Assembly: GCF_003205875.1 (NCBI RefSeq)
Contig: NZ_PUBZ01000081.1
Location: forward strand, 247,809 to 311,808
Source of the DNA: Herpetosiphon llansteffanensis
GTDB lineage: Bacteria; Chloroflexota; Chloroflexia; Chloroflexales; Herpetosiphonaceae
Direction of reading: 5' to 3'
DNA length: 64,000 nt
This document shows, one piece after another, positions 53,588 to 62,270 of the stretch. How positions within the stretch are numbered: the stretch's first letter is position 1; each line of letters begins with the position of its first letter. The notes under the pieces were generated by a model that was not told the DNA's origin, did no database searches, and saw only the letters and a list, made by a program, of their open reading frames with translations. The position numbers and the translations under genes are program-made.

Positions 53588-53777
53588 TAATGGGTATCTT
53601 TTGTCCATTATCCTTCACAATACTGGAATTTATTCACATTGACCAACATTCGTGCGGTAAGCCGCAGACTGAACATAACGCTTTTTTGTAAATTCGTCGA
53701 TGAACAAAGCTTTCGATGTTGTTCACAAGCCCAAGATTCGTGCTACCGAACGCCACGCCATTAAAAACATTAATACT

Positions 53778-53804
53778 GGGGCCGTTTTTCGCCGAATGGA
53801 CATG
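53778..53804 (+). repeat. Third copy of the MITE end sequence
   Basis: Identical from GGGCCGTTTTTCGCCGAATG through GACATG to the right MITE end at 48399-48424, and in the same orientation. The rest of an element is not seen here. Confidence 0.8.
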
Positions 53805-53971
53805 CAGGGCATTTGCCTTCAGCAACGTAGATTTCCTCGGTTGGTACAGCTAACAATTGTACTGAAGTGATGGTTTTTTAGGGAAATTACTGTTGATTAA
53901 TAGCGCGCTGGAGTAACAAGTGTCCAGTATATGGTCAGGATGTGGATGGCTCGGTCGCATGGCTTGCCATA

Positions 53972-53980
53972 TGCTATAAT
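53972..53980 (+). promoter_or_regulatory. Extended -10 promoter of the CBASS operon
   Basis: TGCTATAAT is an extended -10 element 33 nt before the ATG; no good -35 is seen at the normal distance. Confidence 0.55.
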
Positions 53981-54012
53981 TATACGAACATAAGTACCAA
54001 AAGGAGAGGTAA

Positions 54013-55008
54013 ATGGCTTATACTGTCTGGGGGTCATTTGATTACTTTCGCAGCAACTATGTAGACCTCGGTTCTAAGAACACACAAACAGCTCGTTCAA
54101 GTAGGGATTATTTGCAAGGACAAATAAAAACCCTTGATGGAACATATCCCGGATTTCCTAAATTACTAGGCACTTTTATGGGGTTTGGATCATTTGCGAG
54201 AAGAACAAAAATTTTACCCCTAGATGACATAGATTTTTTTGTAATAATCAAAAGTAGTAATACTACAGAATCTCTTAGGCCAGAAGGTCATGTATGGTTG
54301 TATATTGAAGATACTTCATCACCTCTTTATCAATATAGAGATGACTTTGGCTATGTAAATTCAACAAAGATTTTACATAAAATTAGGGATGGTCTATCTA
54401 CCGTTAGTATTTATGGCAAGGCTGATTTGAAAAAAAATATGCAGGCTGTAACATTAAAATTATCATCATACTCTTGGAATTTTGATATAGTTCCGGCAGT
54501 AGAGGTTCATAACTTAAGCGGAAAGATTACGCATTATTTGATTCCTAGTGGTCACGGGGAATGGATTAGAACAGATCCAAGAAGAGATGCAGAGTTTGTT
54601 ACAACCGTAAATAAAAGTCACTCATCATTGTTTTTACCTACTATGCGTCTATTGAAATATTGGAATAAAAGAGTTCATAAACCAACTCTTTCATCATACT
54701 ATTTTGAAACTTTAGTATTGAATATTTTTCAGTACGCATCATCTATAACATCTTACCAATCAGCGATTAAGTATTTCTTTGATAATCTTTCAACAAGGTT
54801 ATTATTCCCTTGTCCAGACCCTAAAGGTCTCGGTTCAAATTTAGATGAAACTGTATCACTTGAAACAAAAATGAAAATTAATAGTGCTGCTATTGATGAT
54901 GCTAATAATGCTAGATTGGCTATGTATCACGAAGGCCAAAACAATCACCAAGAAGCCATAAGCTATTGGCAAAAAATATTTGGTTTGGAGTTTCCTGCAT
55001 ATGGATAA
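54013..55008 (+). CDS. CBASS CD-NTase (SMODS nucleotidyltransferase)
   Basis: The 331-residue protein has the cGAS/DncV-like core: G59-S60 in GFGSFARRTKI, the metal-binding D72-x-D74 in LDDIDFFVI and a third acidic residue D158 in NFDIVPAVEV. It would make a cyclic oligonucleotide on phage infection. The downstream gene encodes the matching effector. Clade and product cannot be told by eye. ATG 54013 follows GGAGAGG. The DNA is AT-rich compared with the chromosome, suggesting transfer. Confidence 0.88.
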   Translation: MAYTVWGSFDYFRSNYVDLGSKNTQTARSSRDYLQGQIKTLDGTYPGFPKLLGTFMGFGSFARRTKILPLDDIDFFVIIKSSNTTESLRPEGHVWLYIEDTSSPLYQYRDDFGYVNSTKILHKIRDGLSTVSIYGKADLKKNMQAVTLKLSSYSWNFDIVPAVEVHNLSGKITHYLIPSGHGEWIRTDPRRDAEFVTTVNKSHSSLFLPTMRLLKYWNKRVHKPTLSSYYFETLVLNIFQYASSITSYQSAIKYFFDNLSTRLLFPCPDPKGLGSNLDETVSLETKMKINSAAIDDANNARLAMYHEGQNNHQEAISYWQKIFGLEFPAYG

Positions 55009-55852
55009 TGCGTCAAATCAATTAAAGCATGACCCCAGGGCCATTAGTAGATACCTTTTTGAGCGATCAAAACTTTGGTTTTCCATATCAATGACATTAA
55101 AGGCAAGTATACTGATAGTAGCCTCTATCGCTATATTTACTACTAACTTTTTTGCATTAGTAGCGCCATATACTGTTTATATATTTTCTATATGTTCTGA
55201 ATTATGCATTTGGAGATCAGATACTATTAAAGGTATAGCTGATGGACTGTTGAGAAAATTGGATATGCGAGACTCTCTCGGATGGTCTTTACGGGCACAA
55301 GATATAAGAGATATCGTAATTCGATTGCCAAAGAAAATTAGAGAGTCTTTGCCTAATGAGAGAAGTGGAGAACAGTACTTTGAAAATAATAATCCTTACG
55401 GTATAGAAAAAACGATAGCAAATATTCAAGAAACCTCTTGGTGGAGTAAGCAAATTGCAAATTCTGCTTGGGTATTTACTTTGGTAATAAGTTGTATTCT
55501 ACTTATTATATCCATTATCTTGCTTATTGTAAGTATTCAACTAACTCTCAAATCTGCAATTCTTAGCAATATTAGTCGTGTTGTAACTGCTACTATAACC
55601 TCTGTATTTACATCAGGATTATTCAAGTTGACGGTAAGTTATTATAGATTCTCTCAAAAGTCGGCACAAATTGAAAATCAGGCTATACATTTGATGCAAA
55701 ATTCTTCAACTGAAATACAAATAGTAAAACTTTTTCATGAATATCAAGTCGCTCGTGCTACTGCTCCACTACTCCCAAGCTGGATTTGGAAGCTAAGAAA
55801 TCAAGAACTGACGCAAATGTGGCATGATTACATGGATAAGAAAAAAATATAA
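55001..55852 (+). CDS. S-4TM CBASS effector
   Basis: The 283-residue protein has two N-terminal spans (about 35-75) and two more (about 160-225), separated by a cytoplasmic region with GEQYFENNNPYGIE and IQETSWWSKQ, the features of S-4TM pore effectors. On binding the nucleotide signal it would permeabilise the membrane. ATG 55001 overlaps the CD-NTase stop by 8 nt; a TTG at 54980 is also possible. The pair is a minimal (type I) CBASS without ancillary genes. Confidence 0.82.
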   Translation: MDNASNQLKHDPRAISRYLFERSKLWFSISMTLKASILIVASIAIFTTNFFALVAPYTVYIFSICSELCIWRSDTIKGIADGLLRKLDMRDSLGWSLRAQDIRDIVIRLPKKIRESLPNERSGEQYFENNNPYGIEKTIANIQETSWWSKQIANSAWVFTLVISCILLIISIILLIVSIQLTLKSAILSNISRVVTATITSVFTSGLFKLTVSYYRFSQKSAQIENQAIHLMQNSSTEIQIVKLFHEYQVARATAPLLPSWIWKLRNQELTQMWHDYMDKKKI

Positions 55853-55959
55853 TTTAGTTGAATGTACTTTTATTTTTTAATGTTAGGCCGAATGGACAAT
55901 CTTCCTACAATCGAAGATTTTGATTCACTCATACATGTAAGGTATAAAGTCAAAGGATA

Positions 55960-56169
55960 ATGGAATCATGTCGAGGATTCTTATCATCATCAATTTATAG
56001 CCAAATAAGTCAATTTCCAACTGGCACAATATCCTTAGATCGCACTAAGTTACTGCGGATTTCAGGGAGGTACAAACTATCAAGACAATCGGTTTGGTAT
56101 AAATTAAAAGATACTGGTAGTTCCAGTATTCTGTACAAACAGCAATCATGGCGATTAAATTGGATTTGA
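55960..56169 (+). CDS. Doubtful small ORF
   Basis: A 69-residue frame with no recognised family and no good ribosome-binding site. Just upstream a 22-codon frame (from ATG 55891, MDNLPTIEDFDSLIHV) looks like the start of a protein that stops early. Together they may be a decayed gene between CBASS and the next ORF. Confidence 0.25.
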   Translation: MESCRGFLSSSIYSQISQFPTGTISLDRTKLLRISGRYKLSRQSVWYKLKDTGSSSILYKQQSWRLNWI

Positions 56170-56232
56170 TGAGGCTGAGTCGGAAATAATATTATGAAAT
56201 AGGGTTAAGTACTTCTATCTATGAGGATCACT

Positions 56233-56823
56233 ATGAACTATATTCAATTGTATGAGAAGGTTTGGATAGCAGCGATAACTATTTATAAAAGTGATCCAAT
56301 AGCAGCACAAATGAAAGGTGTAAGTGTCACTAGTATAGCACAGTATATTTTGGAGGAAGGGCAATACATAACAAAAGATATTGAAGATGCGGTAAGATAT
56401 GCTATGGAAGATCTTAAGTCAAATCACGTTGTATCACCACCTCCTATTACCACATCCAACCGCGATCGCTATATCCTAAAGCGTAGTGGATTAAATTTTT
56501 TCGCATATCGAGATACCTTACACATATATTTCAAGTGTATCACCGTTTCTCCTCTAGGTGTACAGATGCTTATTGTAATAGCTGATCGTACAAAAGATTT
56601 TTTGAGCGATCTTAACACCCACATGTGTCTAGATGATGAGGATCTCTATTGTAATGTAGGAATAGATGATTTTGCACTGATCGATATTGAGTTGAACCGA
56701 CTAAAGAATAATAAGCTAATAACTGCTCTACAAACCAAGGATAATTGGTCAAACATCAGAATTACTTATGCAGGATTAATATGGCTGGATAAAAATAAAA
56801 CTTTGTATTTTCCACAAGAATAG
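56233..56823 (+). CDS. Hypothetical protein, 196 aa, winged-helix-like ends
   Basis: No family is recognised. The N-terminal SVTSIAQYILEEGQYITKDI and following VRYAMEDLKSNHVV look like a winged helix, and the C-terminus (IDIELNRLKNNKLI, ITYAGLIWL) looks like a second. The ATG at 56233 follows GAGGA; 56221 is also possible. It lies before the restriction-modification genes and could be their regulator, though typical C proteins are much shorter. Confidence 0.55.
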   Translation: MNYIQLYEKVWIAAITIYKSDPIAAQMKGVSVTSIAQYILEEGQYITKDIEDAVRYAMEDLKSNHVVSPPPITTSNRDRYILKRSGLNFFAYRDTLHIYFKCITVSPLGVQMLIVIADRTKDFLSDLNTHMCLDDEDLYCNVGIDDFALIDIELNRLKNNKLITALQTKDNWSNIRITYAGLIWLDKNKTLYFPQE

Positions 56824-57046
56824 AAAAGAATACCTCTTTGATGTACTATCAACACAAACACTCATCCTTTGTGCTACCATAAGTAAGACAGGGCCGATAT
56901 AGGGATTTTAAGTCGAGGGATGTAAGGAATTCCTAACCGCCCACAAAACCAACACTAGGCAAACCTCCAAGTTCGCCCATGAGCTACTTATACCTAGTAA
57001 AATGCACGGCTACTAAACCATAAAATAATATTTCAAGAGGATTTCT

Positions 57047-58774
57047 ATGCAGTATTCATTCGAATTACCTCTCCCTAATAGAGAAGCAATAGATATTTTC
57101 AGCTCCGTAAATAATGAGCCTCTTTTAGAAGACTTTACTGATCGTGGTGCAGTCTATACACGCTCTGAGGTGATAGATCTCATCCTTAATATTGCAGAAT
57201 ATACGGTTGATAAACCATTATGGTCATATAGGATATTAGAGCCATCCTGTGGTGAAGGTGATTTCTTAGAGGTCATTGTGGATAGGCTCTTATCTGTCTA
57301 TGCTCCTTATTTGTCCCACAAAACTGATCCAGAGATTATTCATGATCTTAAAAGTACAATTCTTGCATTTGATATTCATTTACCGAGCCTCCAATATACA
57401 ATAAAACGATTAAGTCGTATTTTTCATGCGCATAACGTATCGATAAATGTTACGAATCAACTCCTTAGCGTATGGTTACATCATGGTGATTTTCTCCTAG
57501 AAGATATTCCTCCTGTCTTTACTCACGTTATAGGGAATCCACCATACATTCGTCATGAGTCTATCGCATCACATCTCATTAAACAATATAGAAGTCGCTA
57601 TAACACAATGACCGATCGTGCAGATATATATATACCTTTTATTGAAAAAGGGTTGCAGTGTTTGGTTCCAGGTGGGACTATCGCTATCATTTGTTCAGAT
57701 CGTTGGACAAAGAATCGCTATGGAGAAAAACTCCGTAACCTTATAACCACAAAATACCATCTTGATATTTATATTGATATGTCGAAGGTGAATCCCTTCC
57801 AGCAAACGGTGGCAGCATATCCTGCGATTACCCTGATTCGCAATGCAAAACCCAGCAAAACACGGGTGGCCTATTGTCCGTCCTTAGATGACATAACGAT
57901 TCAGAAACTATCGAACGCATTCAATCAAAACGGGACACCCACAAACGCAAGTTTCATCCATGAAACAGTGCAACTTCCTGGCGGAACCTATCCATGGATG
58001 TTAAATAACAGCAGCCAGCTACCATTAATAAAACGGCTTGAACGTACCTTTCCGTTGATTGAGGAGACTGGTTGTAGTGTTCGCATAGGAGTTGCAACTG
58101 GTGCCGATAAAATCTTTATCCAACCTTACGACAATTTCCCGATTGAAGATGATAGAAAATTGCCGATTGTAAAACCACAAGATATTGTCTCAAATGCCAT
58201 TCAATGGCACGGTCTAGGAGTATTAAATCCATTTAATGATGATGGAACGCTCATTAACTTACAAGACTATCCACGAGTGTCAGCATATCTTTCGGCTCAC
58301 GAGTCAGTGTTACGACAACGCCATTGTGCCCGAATGAATCCTCGATCGTGGTATCGAACTATCGATCGGATTCATCCTACCCTTACCACAACACCCAAAC
58401 TCCTGATTCCCGATATTAAGGATGAGCCACACATCGTCTACGACCAAGGCAATTTTTATCCTCATCATAATTTATATGTAATTACTGCGACTCAATGGGA
58501 CTTACATGCATTACTCACCGTTTTACGCTCAAAAATAATGCATCTTTTTATCGCTGCGTACTCAACAAAAATAAGTGGCGGTTATTTCCGTTTCCAGGCA
58601 CAATACCTTCGTCGTATTCGGCTTCCGATGTGGTCGGATATATCACTTGATCTTCAGCAAGCTCTCTGCGAGGCAGGTCGAACAAATAATATTCAAGAAG
58701 GATTAAAAGCGACATTCGATCTCTATACTATATCGGCCCATGAACAATCGCTTCTTTTGTCATTAAGCAAGTAA
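57047..58774 (+). CDS. N6-adenine DNA methyltransferase (PaeR7I/XhoI-type)
   Basis: The 575-residue protein has motif I LEPSCGEGDF (about 65), motif IV IGNPPYIRHE (about 165) and a long C-terminal specificity region. This is the gamma-class layout of M.PaeR7I. With the adjacent XhoI-family endonuclease it should modify the adenine of CTCGAG (inference from the partner). ATG follows AGAGGA. It lies 12 nt before the nuclease gene. Confidence 0.88.
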   Translation: MQYSFELPLPNREAIDIFSSVNNEPLLEDFTDRGAVYTRSEVIDLILNIAEYTVDKPLWSYRILEPSCGEGDFLEVIVDRLLSVYAPYLSHKTDPEIIHDLKSTILAFDIHLPSLQYTIKRLSRIFHAHNVSINVTNQLLSVWLHHGDFLLEDIPPVFTHVIGNPPYIRHESIASHLIKQYRSRYNTMTDRADIYIPFIEKGLQCLVPGGTIAIICSDRWTKNRYGEKLRNLITTKYHLDIYIDMSKVNPFQQTVAAYPAITLIRNAKPSKTRVAYCPSLDDITIQKLSNAFNQNGTPTNASFIHETVQLPGGTYPWMLNNSSQLPLIKRLERTFPLIEETGCSVRIGVATGADKIFIQPYDNFPIEDDRKLPIVKPQDIVSNAIQWHGLGVLNPFNDDGTLINLQDYPRVSAYLSAHESVLRQRHCARMNPRSWYRTIDRIHPTLTTTPKLLIPDIKDEPHIVYDQGNFYPHHNLYVITATQWDLHALLTVLRSKIMHLFIAAYSTKISGGYFRFQAQYLRRIRLPMWSDISLDLQQALCEAGRTNNIQEGLKATFDLYTISAHEQSLLLSLSK

Positions 58775-58786
58775 TAAGGTACAACA

Positions 58787-59551
58787 ATGACCCTTGATTT
58801 AGCAAATTATCACCTAAAAGCGCAAAATGCCATCAAGATTTTTTGGCAGAACAGGGATAGTGCACGCATACAGCACACTACATTAGGAGGAATGGATCGG
58901 GGAGAACGCAGTGCCGTAACACAAGGAAAGAATTTGGATGGTTTTATTGATTTGATCAGTGACATCGTAACCCTGAATGGGTTACCAGCGACATCGATTT
59001 ATCGTAATCGTGGCATTACGACATTACCAGGCTACTTTCGTCCAACAAAAGCATGGGATCTCCTGATTATCCATGAAGAACGATTAGTCGCCGCTTTGGA
59101 ATTTAAAAGTCATATTGGCCCATCGTTCGGGAATAATTTTAATAACCGTGTTGAAGAAGCATTAGGCAGTGCGATTGACTTATGGACAGCATACCGTGAA
59201 GGAGCATTGGGAAGTATCCAACGCCCCTTCATAGGATGGCTTATGCTGCTCGAAGATTGTCCAGAATCACAGCAACCGCGTAAGGAAAGAACGAAATTAC
59301 GACATTTTACGGTGTTACCCGAATTTCAAGGTAAATCATATGCAGAACGGTATAGCATATTTTGTCAGAAATTAGTCCAAGAACGGCTATATACAACCGC
59401 AACTCTCTTGACATCTCCCCGAACGGCATTGCATACGGGAGAGTATACGACATTATCGGAAATAAGTGATCTTACGACATTTGTCTCAACATTAGCTGGT
59501 TATATTGCAGCAGAGGCCGCACGTTATAAAAATAAAACAGACTTAATATAG
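58787..59551 (+). CDS. PaeR7I/XhoI-family restriction endonuclease
   Basis: The 254-residue protein is of the expected length (246-248 aa in PaeR7I/XhoI). The PD-(D/E)xK site is visible as D91 in AWDLLI and E105-F-K107 in ALEFKS. The family segment GPSFGNNFNNRVEEALGSA and WTAYREGA follows. It should cut CTCGAG. ATG follows AAGG with 7 nt. CTCGAG occurs at several places in this window, so modification must be active. Confidence 0.92.
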   Translation: MTLDLANYHLKAQNAIKIFWQNRDSARIQHTTLGGMDRGERSAVTQGKNLDGFIDLISDIVTLNGLPATSIYRNRGITTLPGYFRPTKAWDLLIIHEERLVAALEFKSHIGPSFGNNFNNRVEEALGSAIDLWTAYREGALGSIQRPFIGWLMLLEDCPESQQPRKERTKLRHFTVLPEFQGKSYAERYSIFCQKLVQERLYTTATLLTSPRTALHTGEYTTLSEISDLTTFVSTLAGYIAAEAARYKNKTDLI

Positions 59552-59623
59552 CCTTCCAAGAGAAATACTGGTCTTCTTAGTGGCAATTTACTATTCTCTT
59601 TTTAGAACATAGAGTACTGATAT

Positions 59624-61690
59624 TTGGTACTCAATCGGCTAGACCTCATTGTGGGTTGTGAGCTCAATCTAGGTATTATTAGTTACTACACCGGTCTGTA
59701 TCGTTTAGCGTTGACAACATTTCAAAAGGCAGAACGAGCCTACCGTGAAATGTCGCGGCTCTCGATGATGTATGCCTGTCAGCGCAATCAAGCTCTTGTG
59801 CTGAGGGCGCAAGGAGATCTGGTCGCGTCCTTGCGCATTCTTCAAAGTTTGGAAGACCCTATTAAACAAAGCGGCGATAAGCTTGAACAGGCGGAATACT
59901 GGCAATCGATTGCCCATATCCAGTCCGATCTCCATCATTATGGACAGGCGATGTACTTTTTTGCCCAAGCACAACACCAATTTCAACAATTGGGTAACCA
60001 AGCTGCAGTGGCCGAGTGCTTGTTGGAACAAGCTTGGTTAAACATTATGCACTTATCGTCTAGTGCGATTAGCGAGCAGAGTAATCAGTCTCGGCTCGAG
60101 AAGGCCGAGACTGCGTTGCAGCAGGCCGCTACCGAACTCAGGAACCGTCCATTTCATTATTGGCGGGTTCTTTATGCCCAAGGCAAATGTGCAGCCTTAC
60201 AGAATCGAAAAATTGGCGCACTTAATTTGTATAAACAAGCAAGCGGCATTATTGCCTTGCTGCGACAAGAGATACTCAACATCCATGTCTCCAGCGCCAT
60301 CTTTCATCAAGCTCAGCGGCTTTATACCGATGCAATACAATTGGCTATGCAGCAATATGACAGCCAAACACTTTTTCTCCTGATTGAGCAACAACGGTCT
60401 CTTAACCTTTACCATCATCTTCAGCAAAATCAGCAAACTGGCAAAGGGTTTTCAGGGAGATTGCCTGAGGATTTGCAGCGGCAAGTACAAGCCTTGCTAC
60501 AAGATGAAGGATCGAGTGAAGCTATTGAATCAGCTCTCCAGTCCTTTACCGAAGCCTTACTGCATGCCAGTGCCATAGCACCACGCATTGATAGAATCAT
60601 TGCGTTGCAGAGCGATATCGACAGCGTTCGTTCAATTCTGGGGAAGTGGTATCCGAACGGATGGTTGTCTGTTTCATATGCTTTCTGTGACGATCAGTTA
60701 CTAATAATGGCGCTTGATCAGCATACGATCGAGTGCGTCACTGTGGCTTTTGATGCGAACTTAAAGGCTATGATTGATGAGGTGTGCTTATCGGAGTATC
60801 GCCTTTATACCTATGCTGATCTGGCCTATATCGATCGTCCAGAGTGTGGACCTTGGTCGAGATTGTCCACACTGGCAATACGCTTGCTGCCACCGTACAT
60901 CCAGGGGAAATTACATCCAAACCTGCGCCTACTAATCAGTCCGGCAGGTCTTTTGCATAAGGTTCCATGGGCCGCGTTACGCATTGGTGAGGCATGGTTA
61001 TGTGAACGCGCCACGATCCAGATCGTTCCAGGAATTGGTTACGTACAGTTTATTCCTAAGCCGCCGACTCAGCCTGGAGAAGGGCTGCTGATTGGCTGTC
61101 GCCATTTCAATGGAAGAGCGGATGATTTATTACATGTGGGTGAAGAACTAGATCACATTGCGCACGCCTATACAAACTTGACTATACATCGATGCGAAGA
61201 TTCCATTGCCACCAGCGAATGTCTAACTATGTTATCTGAAACTAATCCTGTGGTTCACTATCGATTTATACACATCGCGACTCATGCGCAATTAGTGGCG
61301 GCTAAAGGCTTGCTGGCACACATTAAGTTTTGGGACCGTGAACTCCTATTCGATGAAATTGCTGCACTGAAGCTTGATGCTAGACTAGTGGTGCTCTCAA
61401 TGTGCGATGGAAACCTGAGCGAAATTTTGCCAGGAGAGGAGGTATTAAGTCTTAGTCATGGCTTCTTGGCAGCTGGAGTCCAAGCAGTTATCTCAAGCCT
61501 TTGGCCGCTCGAAGACGAGCTTTCGCCGGGGATAATGCACATGTTATACGCTGGACTTGCTCAAGGTTTGGATGCCGCAGCCGCCCTTACCGACATGCAA
61601 CGTGCTTGCATTACTAGTCGAGGCAGAATGAGTCTGCCAATTGCATGGGCGGGCCTGCAAATTATCGGAATTGATCAGTTGAATCACTAG
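59624..61690 (+). CDS. TPR-CHAT protein, 5'-truncated
   Basis: The remaining 688 codons encode TPR-like helices (about 1-280) and a C-terminal CHAT protease with His in HIATHAQLV and Cys in VVLSMCDGNLS, followed by EEVLSLSHGFLAAGVQAVISSLW. The frame opens directly after a TGA at 59618 with only a TTG and no ribosome-binding site, in the middle of a helical repeat. The true N-terminus is missing, apparently cut where the restriction-modification genes were inserted. It may not be expressed. Confidence 0.82.
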   Translation: MVLNRLDLIVGCELNLGIISYYTGLYRLALTTFQKAERAYREMSRLSMMYACQRNQALVLRAQGDLVASLRILQSLEDPIKQSGDKLEQAEYWQSIAHIQSDLHHYGQAMYFFAQAQHQFQQLGNQAAVAECLLEQAWLNIMHLSSSAISEQSNQSRLEKAETALQQAATELRNRPFHYWRVLYAQGKCAALQNRKIGALNLYKQASGIIALLRQEILNIHVSSAIFHQAQRLYTDAIQLAMQQYDSQTLFLLIEQQRSLNLYHHLQQNQQTGKGFSGRLPEDLQRQVQALLQDEGSSEAIESALQSFTEALLHASAIAPRIDRIIALQSDIDSVRSILGKWYPNGWLSVSYAFCDDQLLIMALDQHTIECVTVAFDANLKAMIDEVCLSEYRLYTYADLAYIDRPECGPWSRLSTLAIRLLPPYIQGKLHPNLRLLISPAGLLHKVPWAALRIGEAWLCERATIQIVPGIGYVQFIPKPPTQPGEGLLIGCRHFNGRADDLLHVGEELDHIAHAYTNLTIHRCEDSIATSECLTMLSETNPVVHYRFIHIATHAQLVAAKGLLAHIKFWDRELLFDEIAALKLDARLVVLSMCDGNLSEILPGEEVLSLSHGFLAAGVQAVISSLWPLEDELSPGIMHMLYAGLAQGLDAAAALTDMQRACITSRGRMSLPIAWAGLQIIGIDQLNH

Positions 61691-61978
61691 CCTAGTAAAG
61701 GATATCACCTGTCATGACGGGCTGACAGCCGACATGCACAATGCTGTATCAATCTTTCGCTTGCCTAGTCTGAATGGTCTCACAATTGGACATAATCCGA
61801 CCCTAGTGAAATGCTGGTGATTGGATTGATGTGGTATTCAGCCAGTAACAAAATCTCTTTATGAAAAATTCATATACACCGACCAACTACTCTATCGGAG
61901 GTATAACAGTGGTAATCGAGGAATGTTAACCGCAAAGTAGTGGGTGGTACCAAGTCCACTATAGCGGTCATATAAAGT

Positions 61979-62116
61979 TTAACCTCCGCCGCAACCGGTA
62001 GGATCACAGGTGATAATCACGATCCCTATATATCTGGCCTTCAGGGTGTTTGCTCCGCCTGAGGCCAATACGAAAGGTATCAGTAATAAAGGTATCCATC
62101 GTCGGATAGTTCGCAT
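61979..62116 (-). CDS. Secreted 45-residue peptide, candidate signal
   Basis: Too short for standard gene callers. ATG 62116 is preceded by GGAGGT with a 7-nt spacer. The product has a basic N-terminus (MRTIRRW), a hydrophobic core (IPLLLIPFVLAS), then ARYIGIVIIT and a C-terminus CDPTGCGGG. This is the look of a secreted pheromone or modified peptide precursor. It is divergent from a LuxR-type regulator and PDZ/multi-TM protein, which suggests a signalling trio. No family is recognised. Confidence 0.65.
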   Translation of the reverse strand: MRTIRRWIPLLLIPFVLASGGANTLKARYIGIVIITCDPTGCGGG

Positions 62117-62135
62117 TACAATGACCTCCATATCC

Positions 62136-62173
62136 CGTAAAGTTATTCAGCGCTGACATAAAATAACTTTACG
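62136..62173. terminator. Hairpin 1 in the peptide/regulator spacer
   Basis: CGTAAAGTTATT (62136-62147) pairs perfectly with AATAACTTTACG (62162-62173). It lies between the peptide start and the regulator, so it may be an operator or leader structure. Confidence 0.55.
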
Positions 62174-62184
62174 AGGTGGGGTAA

Positions 62185-62218
62185 CTGCAAACTATCCCTG
62201 AATTGGGATAGTTTGCAG
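62185..62218. promoter_or_regulatory. Hairpin 2, possible operator
   Basis: CTGCAAACTATCCC (62185-62198) pairs perfectly with GGGATAGTTTGCAG (62205-62218) around TGAATT. The symmetry and divergent location fit an operator for the adjacent response regulator. Confidence 0.5.
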
Positions 62219-62270
62219 CCATGGAATCATCTATCATCTGACGGGATACATTCGTGGAAGGTGGAATTCA

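Larger units (their letters stand above)
53305..54012. other. 700-bp spacer between caspase operon and CBASS
   Basis: No gene is supported. It holds a palindrome (53568-53587), one MITE end (53778-53804) and the promoter of the CBASS operon (53972-53980). Composition turns AT-rich toward the right. Confidence 0.6.

Noticed and set aside
53634..53825. 63-codon minus-strand frame containing the third MITE end
   Set aside because: It has no ribosome-binding site, and part of its sequence is translated element end, so coding is unlikely.
61800..61978. 33-codon minus-strand frame after the small peptide gene
   Set aside because: No ribosome-binding site and no signal or domain features.
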